Below, piece by piece: positions 34,544 through 42,198 of a stretch of 64,000 bases of DNA; the stretch's first letter is position 1; each line of letters opens with the position of its first letter. A model generated the notes under the pieces. It had not been told where the DNA came from. It did not search any database and worked only from the letters and a program-made list of their open reading frames with translations. This stretch comes from Phycisphaerae bacterium (GTDB lineage Bacteria > Planctomycetota > Phycisphaerae > Sedimentisphaerales > Anaerohalosphaeraceae): positions 1 to 64,000 of the forward strand of contig JACZKQ010000169.1 of the NCBI GenBank assembly GCA_014859965.1, written 5' to 3'. The position numbers and the translations under genes were made by a program.

Positions 34544-36034
34544 CTACTTTCCTGCGACCGGAGGTTTGGGCGCGCCCGCCTCGGGCTCAGAAACCATCGG
34601 TATCACCTGAGGCTCAAGGCCCGCCTTGGCAAGAGCGAAGTAGAGGACTGCGCCTACGATGAAGGCGGCTACCGGCGCGGCGGGGATGTTGGCCAGGCCG
34701 ACCATTGGGGCAATGCCGACGATGAAGCCGACCAGCCATGAGATCCAGCCTGCCGCATTGATACCTGCGCGTGGGCCGGCCCATTTCCTGCCGCTGAGCA
34801 GGTAGTCGACCATCATGGCGCCGCAGACGGGACCGAACGAAGCGCCGATGATGCTGAAGACGCCTGCCGCGTCGCCGGCGAGGCCGGTCACGGCGAGAAT
34901 GACGGCGGCGAGGACACCGATGCCGCACGACACCATGGGCTTGACGTTCGGGAGAGTCGTCTTAAAGCTGTTGGCGGCGATGAAGGACGAGAAGCACGCC
35001 GGGGGGAATGCGGCAATGGCGAGCAGGTACATGAAGACACTGCCGATTTTCGGGCTGCCCATAATGTCGCCCATGAGGCTCGTCGCAGCCAATCCGCCGG
35101 GATCGCCTGCTTTTCCACCGCCGTGCGCGCCGGCGACGATCAAGAGGGCCGCACAGCCGGCGAAGATTGTTGCGCCGGCGATGCCGACGAGGCCGCCCAT
35201 CTGGACATCTTTGGCGTCGCGGTTGTTCATGCCGAAGTCGGCGCCGGCGGCGCCGGCGGTCGCAAAGAAGCCGACGATGTACGTGAGGATCAGGGCGATG
35301 ACGGCAAAACTGCTCAACGGAGCGGCGGCCTTGACCGGCTGTGCCTCGGGTGCACCTTCGACGGCGGCGGCTTTTACTTCCACTGCGGCTCCGGCGTCGA
35401 TCAACTTCTGCGAATCAAAATCGCCCAGGCCTCCGATGGTGGAGAGTACGAGGATGACCAGAATCACCAGCGGGATCAGCGGCAGAAAAGTGGCGACCTT
35501 TGCAACGTACTGGATGCCTTTGAGGCCCATGAAGCCTGCGGCCACGGCCCAGAGGGTCGCAACGACGGCATGCGCGAGAGTGCCCGGGCCCTGGCCGAAC
35601 GGAGCACACAACAGGACGCCGGCAAAGAACGCGTTGACGGCAAGCCAGCCGAACTGCAGGACGCCCATGAGAAAGCCGGGCATGAGGAAGCCGCCCTGGG
35701 CGCCGTAGGTCGACGTGCCGACGATGTAGAGCGGCAGGCCTGATTTCATTCCCAGCATTCCGGGGACCATGTAGAAGAGGAAATGGCAGATGAGCGCGGC
35801 GAAAATCACGCCCAGTATCGCGACGACCAGACCCTGCGACAGGATGCCGCCGGCAAAGGCGCTGTACGGGGTTCCCGGCTGGAGCGAGCGACCCACCGGG
35901 ACCTCGTTCCAGAACACAAACCACAGCATGATGCCGGCGTAGGTTTGTGCGGTGTTCTTGTACCATGGGGCGCGGTTGGCCATGGGGTTGGGTTTGGCCA
36001 TTTTGAGATAGTTTGGCAGTCCGCCGTTACTCAT
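34544..36034 (-). CDS. NCS1/cytosine-permease-like transporter
   Basis: 496 residues from the ATG at 36034, preceded by AGGAGA; the earlier ATG at 36052 overlaps this site. About twelve hydrophobic spans. The N-terminus N-R-A-P-W-Y-K-N-T-A-Q-T-Y-A-G-I-M-L-W resembles the NCS1 opening, and G-A-S-F-G-P-V-C-G-A-M-M-V-D-Y near residue 415 matches the late-span F-G-P-(I/V)-x-G-x-x-x-x-D-Y motif of that family. An Ala/Glu/Pro-rich insert (about 222-246) interrupts the middle loop and is unusual. Such permeases move nucleobases, hydantoins or related small molecules; here a sugar-derived substrate is possible. Confidence 0.68.
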   Translation of the reverse strand: MSNGGLPNYLKMAKPNPMANRAPWYKNTAQTYAGIMLWFVFWNEVPVGRSLQPGTPYSAFAGGILSQGLVVAILGVIFAALICHFLFYMVPGMLGMKSGLPLYIVGTSTYGAQGGFLMPGFLMGVLQFGWLAVNAFFAGVLLCAPFGQGPGTLAHAVVATLWAVAAGFMGLKGIQYVAKVATFLPLIPLVILVILVLSTIGGLGDFDSQKLIDAGAAVEVKAAAVEGAPEAQPVKAAAPLSSFAVIALILTYIVGFFATAGAAGADFGMNNRDAKDVQMGGLVGIAGATIFAGCAALLIVAGAHGGGKAGDPGGLAATSLMGDIMGSPKIGSVFMYLLAIAAFPPACFSSFIAANSFKTTLPNVKPMVSCGIGVLAAVILAVTGLAGDAAGVFSIIGASFGPVCGAMMVDYLLSGRKWAGPRAGINAAGWISWLVGFIVGIAPMVGLANIPAAPVAAFIVGAVLYFALAKAGLEPQVIPMVSEPEAGAPKPPVAGK

Positions 36035-36181
36035 GATCCTGTCTCCTAACAATATCGCTTCAATGCTGCACTGCCGGCGTACGGAGCCGGCTCCATTTCA
36101 CTGGTAGGCCCGGTGCGGCGGGATCAGGCGGCCGGGCGGATGCGGACCGCCTGCAACGGCGTCCGAATCGTCGCGGACAGT

Positions 36182-37600
36182 TTATACTGAAAAATCGGCT
36201 TTTGTAAAGTTAATTTTTTTGCCTTCTTTGATGGCGTCGTTGGCCCTCAGGACCGCTACGGCGGTTTCGTAGGCGACCTCGCCGGGGCAGGTCAATTTGG
36301 CTTTGCCGCGAATCGCGTCGAAGAAATTCAGCAGGTGCGGCGCGTGGACGGCCAGGTCGAGTTTTGTCAGCAGCGGGAAGAAATGCGGCGGCGAAATGCT
36401 GCCGCCGACCTTTAACAAGGCTTCTTCCTGCTGCTTCTTTTCGGCGGCTTCGTTCCTGATGCCGACAAGTTTCAGACCCTCGCACTTCGAATACCTGTTA
36501 TTCACCTCTTTGTCCGCCCATACATAGTCCTCGCGAAACAGCCAGCCGTTGTTCCAGTCGCCGCCGAATTCAGAGATGAGCAGCGTCGCCACGTCGCCCA
36601 TGAACGTCTCGTAGTACCCGCCGTAGGTTCCATACCCGGAGGTATTGAGCACCTGGTAGAACGCGCGGACACTGCCGACGTTGCTGCTGTATTCGTAGAC
36701 CGCCATGACGTTCTCATGCTGCTGATATTTATAATAGTCTTGGCCTCCTACGGCGATCACCGAGGCGGGATGTACATCGCCGAGAAACCAACTGAAGATG
36801 TCGATTTGGTGCGAACCGAGGTCGGCCAGGGGCCCGCCGCCAAACTTTTCATACCACCGCCAGTTGACAAGTTCGTGCATGGAGCCGTACCCATGCTTCT
36901 TAAGTATCGCATCCTCGACAATCGCATCGCCGGTCGGCAAAGAAATGTCGTGCCCGTTTACGGGACGATTCCACTGGGCGCTGGCGTTCTTGATCTTGCC
37001 GGCAAGCCGGTGCTTGCGGAGAATGTCTGCCGCGGCAATATAGCGGGGATTGCTTCTCCGCTGATGGCCGATCTGAAGCAGTTTCTTTGTCGCCTGCGAC
37101 GTCTTGACCATTTCCTTTGCGGTTTCCAGATTGTTGGACATTTCCTTTTCGCAGTACACGTGAAGCCCGGCCTTCATGCACGCGATTGAAACGGGCGCGT
37201 GCACCCAGTCGGGCGTGGCGACAATCGCCGCGTCCAGATCCTTCTCCTCAGCGAGCAATTCCTCAAAGCTTTCATACGCGTTGACCGTATGTTTGAAAGC
37301 GCGCAGGCGTTTCCTGCGAAGATCCCGCTTGTAAGGTGAAATATCACAGACCGCCTTAAAGCAAATGTTCTCCTTCTGGTCCATGCGGCTCTCGCGGCTC
37401 AACATCGCGTCGTCCACGAGCCGGGAACACTGTTCGCCGAGGCCGATAAGGGCCACATTGATCGGGTCCTTCTTTTCCGAATCGCCCTGTCCAAAGGCGC
37501 TGGGGCCTGCGAAAAGCCCCGCACCGAGTGCGGCGGTGGCGTGCATAAACGTGCGGCGGTCCATGTCCTGGCGTTGGTTTTCTTTTCGGCGTGCACTCAT
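36182..37600 (-). CDS. Tat-exported Gfo/Idh/MocA oxidoreductase, E-K-E variant
   Basis: 472 residues, start after AAAGGGG. Tat-type signal M-D-R-R-T-F-M-H (13-20). Nucleotide site G-L-G-E-Q-C near 53-58; the third glycine is Cys, so the loop is atypical. The catalytic segment is Y-C-E-K-E-M-S-N (151-153 is E-K-E), replacing the normal proline with glutamate. It also has L-Q-I-G-H-Q-R-R-S-N-P-R-Y and D-L-G-S-H-Q-I-D-I-F-S-W-F-L. These features are shared with the paralogue at 37894-39255, so the pair forms its own subgroup. It lies behind a terminator and must have its own promoter, but only a TTGACA (37677-37672) was found. Confidence 0.85.
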   Translation of the reverse strand: MSARRKENQRQDMDRRTFMHATAALGAGLFAGPSAFGQGDSEKKDPINVALIGLGEQCSRLVDDAMLSRESRMDQKENICFKAVCDISPYKRDLRRKRLRAFKHTVNAYESFEELLAEEKDLDAAIVATPDWVHAPVSIACMKAGLHVYCEKEMSNNLETAKEMVKTSQATKKLLQIGHQRRSNPRYIAAADILRKHRLAGKIKNASAQWNRPVNGHDISLPTGDAIVEDAILKKHGYGSMHELVNWRWYEKFGGGPLADLGSHQIDIFSWFLGDVHPASVIAVGGQDYYKYQQHENVMAVYEYSSNVGSVRAFYQVLNTSGYGTYGGYYETFMGDVATLLISEFGGDWNNGWLFREDYVWADKEVNNRYSKCEGLKLVGIRNEAAEKKQQEEALLKVGGSISPPHFFPLLTKLDLAVHAPHLLNFFDAIRGKAKLTCPGEVAYETAVAVLRANDAIKEGKKINFTKADFSV

Positions 37601-37708
37601 GATCGGCCCCTTTCCAATCTTATCTGTTAGTTTTCAGCGAAAGTGCTCATGGCCACGTGAACCATGCATTCTGTCAACCGCACCGGAGTGAATTTCCCCG
37701 CAGCGCGC

Positions 37709-37747
37709 AAAAAATCGTCTGTGGCCATTGTAGACCACAGACGATTT
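37709..37747 (-). terminator. Intrinsic terminator of the operon 43569 to 37894
   Basis: A perfect 13-bp stem (37712-37724 with 37735-37747) with a 10-base loop is followed on the minus strand by six T. It is located 147 bases after the stop at 37894. The intervening stretch holds a further 7-bp GC hairpin (37859-37865 with 37875-37881) without a T-run. Confidence 0.85.
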
Positions 37748-37893
37748 CAACTTTAACACCCTGATTGTCCGGCAGATCGGCTGTCTGAACCATTGTGAAT
37801 ATCTGTTTTCACAAATCAGAGCAGCCATTTTCGTCCCTGCCCAAGCGTACTCTATTTTGGCCCGCGAATGACCGGCGGGCCGGAGAAAAGCCG

Positions 37894-39255
37894 CTACACG
37901 TGAAATTCGTCGGGCTTGAACGTGAGCCTCTTGCCCGCTTCGACGGCCTCGTTGCATTTGAGGACCATGACGGCCGTCTCGTAGCCGATTTCGCCGGGGC
38001 AATTGAGCTTGGCCTTGCCGCGAACGGAATCGAAGAAGTTGACCAGATGCGGCTGATGGAACGGCACGTTCATTTCGACGGGAATCGTGTACGCGGCGGC
38101 AGGCACCGAACTGCGAACGTCGGTAGCGCCGTGGTCATCGCTGGCGGCCGGCTTCTTGACCTCTTCCTTGGCGATGATACCCGCCTTGACCCACTTTTCC
38201 CAGTTCTCTTCGGGCACGCTGCTTTCGCGGTAGACGGCGCCGCGGGCCGCCGCCTCCGAAATATCCAGCGTACCTTCGTCGCCCATGAATATCTCAAAGT
38301 AGCCGCCGTTGCTGTTCGTGGTGATCGTCTGATACGATGCGCGGGCCGGCCCGACGGGCGTGTCGAACTCATAGATGGCGATCACATGATCGTACCACTC
38401 ATGGTTCTTCCAGTAATCGATGCCGCCGCTGGCGATGATCGACTTGGGCTGCGCCTGGAGGAACCATGCATAAATATCGATCTGATGCGAACCGAGGTCG
38501 ACGATGGGGCCGCCGCCGAGACCCTTGTACCAGCGCCAGTTGCGGAACGTCGTCATGTCCTTGAAGCCGTACTTATCGAGCGTCGCCTGGGGAATCTCGG
38601 AGCCCTTGGGCCAGCCGAGGTCTTCACAGGCGGCCTTGCTGCGATTCCACTGCCCGTTAACGGTTGTGATGCGGCCGAGCATGTTGGCTTCCTTGATGAT
38701 CTTGTCATAGCAGTGCCGATACCGCGGATTGCTTCGACGCTGGTGACCGATCTGCAGAAGTTTGCCTGTCTTCTTGGCTGTTTCGACCATCTTCTTTGCG
38801 CCTTCCAGCGTGTTGGACATTTCCTTCTCGCAGTACACATGAAGGCCTTTTTCCATGGAGGCGCAGGCATGCTCGGAATGCCAGAAGTCGGGCGTGGCGA
38901 CGATGACGGCGTCCAAACCCTTTTCGGTGTCGAGCATTTCTTTGTAGTCGACATAAGCGGTTCCGGCGTGCCCGAAGCCCTTATAGGCATTCAGGGTACG
39001 GGAGACGCGCTTCAGGTTCTGGTCTTCCCAGATGTCGCAGACGGCTTTGAAACAGACGCCTGACTCCTTGCCGAGTTTCAGGACGGCGTTCATCAGGACC
39101 TGTCCCTGGGCGCCGGCGCCCAGGAGAGCTACGTTAAGCTGGTCTTTCGAGCCGGCGGCAGCACCCTGCCCGAACGCATTCGGGGCGATGAACAAACCAG
39201 CGCCGATGGCGGCCGTGCCGCGCATGAAACTTCTTCTGTCGAATTGATTTTTCAT
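37894..39255 (-). CDS. Tat-exported Gfo/Idh/MocA oxidoreductase, E-K-E variant, translationally coupled
   Basis: 453 residues from the ATG at 39255; this ATG overlaps the TGA of the upstream fusion gene (ATGA), and GGAG lies 12 bases ahead. Tat signal F-D-R-R-S-F-M-R at 5-12. Nucleotide site G-A-G-A-Q-G at 46-51. Catalytic segment Y-C-E-K-E-M-S-N (143-145 is E-K-E), as in the paralogue at 36182. Substrate motif D-L-G-S-H-Q-I-D-I-Y-A-W-F-L. Near residue 345 an E-E-V-K-K-P-A-A-S-D-D-H insert is not present in the other paralogues. The coupling implies fixed stoichiometry with the isomerase-DUF1080 fusion, hence probably successive steps on one sugar. Confidence 0.88.
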   Translation of the reverse strand: MKNQFDRRSFMRGTAAIGAGLFIAPNAFGQGAAAGSKDQLNVALLGAGAQGQVLMNAVLKLGKESGVCFKAVCDIWEDQNLKRVSRTLNAYKGFGHAGTAYVDYKEMLDTEKGLDAVIVATPDFWHSEHACASMEKGLHVYCEKEMSNTLEGAKKMVETAKKTGKLLQIGHQRRSNPRYRHCYDKIIKEANMLGRITTVNGQWNRSKAACEDLGWPKGSEIPQATLDKYGFKDMTTFRNWRWYKGLGGGPIVDLGSHQIDIYAWFLQAQPKSIIASGGIDYWKNHEWYDHVIAIYEFDTPVGPARASYQTITTNSNGGYFEIFMGDEGTLDISEAAARGAVYRESSVPEENWEKWVKAGIIAKEEVKKPAASDDHGATDVRSSVPAAAYTIPVEMNVPFHQPHLVNFFDSVRGKAKLNCPGEIGYETAVMVLKCNEAVEAGKRLTFKPDEFHV

Positions 39256-40718
39256 TGTCTTCTGGATCTCCACTGTGACATATCGATTGTTCTAATTTTC
39301 ATGTTGCGGTACCAAACGGGATTGCCATGATCCTGGAAACCAATAGCGCCGGATCGGGCCATATCCTTGTATGCGGTTTTGAATTTGTTCTTGATGCCGT
39401 CGGGATTCTTGCCGGCCTCGGTCCAATCGTCGAGGTTCATATTGATGATCGGCTCGTTGTTCATCGTGACCCTCAGGCGGCTGCCCATGGCCATAACGGT
39501 CAAGTGGTTCCACTCGCCGGCCTTTTTCACCGCATTTTTCTCGGGAGCGAGGCAGTCATAGATGGCGCCGCAACTGTGCTTGCCGGGTTCGCCGCCGAAG
39601 CTGTCGTAAATCTGGATTTCAATACCGGTCTGGACGCAATCCTTAATGTCGGAAGTCCGAATGAACACGCCGCTGTTGGTCTTCGGATCGACCTTGAACT
39701 CGAGATCGAGAATGAAGTCGCCGTAGCTTTCCTTCGTCCAGATGTCGCCGCCGCCATTACGGGCGAGAACACCGTCCGCAAAAGTCCAGGCGCCTTCCTT
39801 CAACGTGGCGTTGGAAAGGTCAGCGGCGATCAGATCCTGCCATCCGCCGGGCTTCAGTTCGTTGCCCATCTTTGTGAAGAAGGCGACGCACTGGCGGATT
39901 TCCGGGACGGAGTTGAGCCAGTTGTGTTCGTACTCGATCGAGAAGACGCCGCGGAAGTTCTGGCGATGCAGTTCCTGGAGGAGCGGCGTGGCGCGGTTGG
40001 CGCCCTGGCCCCAGGGCACGTCGTGGCCATCCTGAAGTTCCTTGAAATGCAGGCTGATGATGCGGCCTTCGAGCTTCTTGAGGCACTCGACAGGATCGAG
40101 GCCGGAGCGGACCCAGTGACCGGTGTCGGCACAGGCGCCGATCCGCTCGCTGCGTCCTTCGACGGCCTTGAGGACCGTAGCGGGGTCCCAGTAGTGCGAG
40201 GGCTTCGGATGGTTGTGAATCGCGACATTGATCTCGTACTCGTCGCAAAGCTTTTCGATCGTATCGAAGGCATCGGCCGGCGGCTCGGAGACGATGGTGC
40301 GGACACCCATTTCCTTGGCCCATTCGAAGACCTTGCGGCTTTCCGCCTCGTTCTTCGAGAGTCCGACGACGCCGTAGTTGATCAGGCGGACGCCGGCATC
40401 GCGAAGCTTGGCCTTCATGAGTTCGCGGGCCTCGGCGGACATGTTGTGGTCGGTCCGGGCGTCGCTGTCGGCCATAAGCTTCTGGCCGGGGTAGGCTTCG
40501 ATCCAGTCCAGGCCCAGCGAGGCGGTCTTGTCGACGGCCTCATAGAACGTGAAATGATTGAACGTGTAAGCCTGCATGCCCAGACGCCAGCCGTCATAGG
40601 CGTCGGTTGGCGGATGGTAACCACCCATCCGGCGCTGCTGCTGGGCGAACGACGGCGTAAGACAGCCGGCCGTCACGACAGCCGCCACAAGCACAAAGAG
40701 CGCTGTTCTTCGATACAT
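39252..40718 (-). CDS. Exported fusion: sugar isomerase/epimerase-like TIM barrel plus DUF1080 (3-keto-disaccharide hydrolase)
   Basis: 488 residues from the ATG at 40718, eight bases after AGGAG. An N-terminal signal with a lipobox-like T-A-G-C (16-19) suggests a lipoprotein or Sec substrate. Residues about 43-290 are a xylose-isomerase-like barrel with metal ligands in I-V-S-E-P, A-D-T-G-H-W, L-H-F-K-E and S-I-E-Y-E-H. Residues about 295-482 are DUF1080, a concanavalin-like sandwich: F-I-L-D-L-E-F-K-V, N-S-G-V-F-I-R, E-I-Q-I-Y-D, H-L-T-V and the closing G-x-I-G-F-Q-D-H-G-N-P-V-W-Y-R-N. In known keto-glycoside pathways these two functions are separate proteins. The gene is coupled to the oxidoreductase downstream. 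Confidence 0.85.
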   Translation of the reverse strand: MYRRTALFVLVAAVVTAGCLTPSFAQQQRRMGGYHPPTDAYDGWRLGMQAYTFNHFTFYEAVDKTASLGLDWIEAYPGQKLMADSDARTDHNMSAEARELMKAKLRDAGVRLINYGVVGLSKNEAESRKVFEWAKEMGVRTIVSEPPADAFDTIEKLCDEYEINVAIHNHPKPSHYWDPATVLKAVEGRSERIGACADTGHWVRSGLDPVECLKKLEGRIISLHFKELQDGHDVPWGQGANRATPLLQELHRQNFRGVFSIEYEHNWLNSVPEIRQCVAFFTKMGNELKPGGWQDLIAADLSNATLKEGAWTFADGVLARNGGGDIWTKESYGDFILDLEFKVDPKTNSGVFIRTSDIKDCVQTGIEIQIYDSFGGEPGKHSCGAIYDCLAPEKNAVKKAGEWNHLTVMAMGSRLRVTMNNEPIINMNLDDWTEAGKNPDGIKNKFKTAYKDMARSGAIGFQDHGNPVWYRNMKIRTIDMSQWRSRRQ

Positions 40719-40789
40719 AACCATTTCTCCTAATTGATTGTTGACTCCACAGGGCATGGCATGCCCCTATAAGGTCATAGATTCAAGGC

Positions 40790-42148
40790 TCAGATTTCCC
40801 AGCCTTTTCTGTACAGCTTGGAGACGTACTGATTTGCCTCAGGCACATTGGTGGAACGCATATTCTTGCTGTCCCACTCGACCCGCTTGCCCGTGCGTAC
40901 GGCCAGATTGCCGACCAACAGCGCCTCGGTGAACGGGCCTGCGTACCAGAAGCCGGACCTGGCGTTTTCGGGCTTGCCGTCCTTGCACGCCTGGATCCAT
41001 TCCTGATGATGATCGCCGGATCGCTCCAGCAACTGCGGCGGGCGTCCGCCGTATTCTTTCATCTTGATTTCGGGGACGATTCTAGGGGGGCCCGCATGGC
41101 TCGGCCCGAGCAGCATGCCCTTGGTGCCGATGAACAAAATACCGTTGTCGCCCAGCCGGCGCGCCTCTTCGAAACCCTCGGGGCGCGGGGGGAGTTTGCC
41201 GCCGTCATACCACTTCATTGTGACGGCCGGCCGGTCGCCTTTGGCCGCAAAATAGTAGGTAATGATGGACCACACCGGAAATGTCTCATTGTTGACCGGG
41301 CTGCTCTCGGCTTCCACGGCAATCGGGGCGTCGAGTTCCAGTGCGAAGAAGGCAGGATCGGCGTTGTGCACGGCCATATCGCCCAAAGCGCCGCAGCCGT
41401 AATCAAACCATCCGCGCCATTTGCGCGGCACATAATCCGGATGATACGGCCTTACGGGGGCAGGGCCCAGCCAGTTGTCCCAGTCCAGTCCCGCCGGCAC
41501 GGGGGGCGTATCCGTGGGCCGACCCACGCCCTGCGGCCACCAGGCCCGACCGCCGGGGACGCCGGCCCTGTCGGTCCACACGTGAACCTCCGTGACCGTG
41601 CCGATTGCACCGTCTTTGATGAACTCATAATACAGACGCAGGCCCTCGCCTGCATGGCCCTGATTACCCATCTGGGTCACCACACCTGTTTTTGCCGCGA
41701 CCTTCATCATCTCGCGGGCTTCCCAGATAGTGTGCGCCATGGGCTTTTCACAGTAGACGTGTTTGCCCATCTTCATGGCGCCAATCGCCGCCGGGGCATG
41801 GACGTGATCAGGCGTGCCGATCGTGACCGCGTCGATGCGTTTGCCTTCTTTGTCGAGCATCTTCCGGTAATCGGTGTAGATTGTTGCGTTGGGGAACTTC
41901 TTGTATGTTCCGCCTGCCCTGCCGGCATCGACATCGCACAATGCGACGATGTTTTCATTTCGGCAGGCATCCACGGAGGCTGCGCCGCGGCCGCCGACGC
42001 CGATACCGGCGACGTTGAGCTTGTCGCTGGGGGCCACATGGCCGGCGCCGCCGATGACGTGGCGTGCTACAACAGTGAATCCAAATGCCGCAGCGGCAGT
42101 GCCCATGAACTGACGCCGACTGACGACGATTTTTCTCTTTTCTTTCAT
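40790..42148 (-). CDS. Tat-exported Gfo/Idh/MocA oxidoreductase, pair member A
   Basis: 452 residues, start after AGAAGGA. Tat signal S-R-R-Q-F-M at 10-15. Nucleotide site G-I-G-V-G-G-R-G around 48-55. Catalytic E-K-P at 134-136 (H-V-Y-C-E-K-P-M-A-H-T). Residues near 155-165 carry Q-M-G-N-Q-G-H, and the substrate region has W-F-D-Y-G-C-G-A-L-G-D-M-A-V-H, in which a His replaces the usual H-x-x-D order. It is close in length and motif order to the neighbour at 42199, so the two come from a local duplication. They may form a heteromer or act on two positions of a sugar. The gap to the next gene downstream is 71 bases. Confidence 0.87.
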   Translation of the reverse strand: MKEKRKIVVSRRQFMGTAAAAFGFTVVARHVIGGAGHVAPSDKLNVAGIGVGGRGAASVDACRNENIVALCDVDAGRAGGTYKKFPNATIYTDYRKMLDKEGKRIDAVTIGTPDHVHAPAAIGAMKMGKHVYCEKPMAHTIWEAREMMKVAAKTGVVTQMGNQGHAGEGLRLYYEFIKDGAIGTVTEVHVWTDRAGVPGGRAWWPQGVGRPTDTPPVPAGLDWDNWLGPAPVRPYHPDYVPRKWRGWFDYGCGALGDMAVHNADPAFFALELDAPIAVEAESSPVNNETFPVWSIITYYFAAKGDRPAVTMKWYDGGKLPPRPEGFEEARRLGDNGILFIGTKGMLLGPSHAGPPRIVPEIKMKEYGGRPPQLLERSGDHHQEWIQACKDGKPENARSGFWYAGPFTEALLVGNLAVRTGKRVEWDSKNMRSTNVPEANQYVSKLYRKGWEI

Positions 42149-42198
42149 GATGATCCTTCTGTTTTTGGTATTTATCTGCTGTTTGCAGTCAGGCCTAA

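Noticed and set aside
37672-37677. TTGACA on the minus strand upstream of the gene at 37600
   Set aside because: No acceptable -10 is found 16-19 bases downstream, so a promoter is not listed.
37859-37881. 7-bp GC hairpin after the oxidoreductase stop at 37894
   Set aside because: No T-run on either side; the stronger terminator is at 37709-37747.
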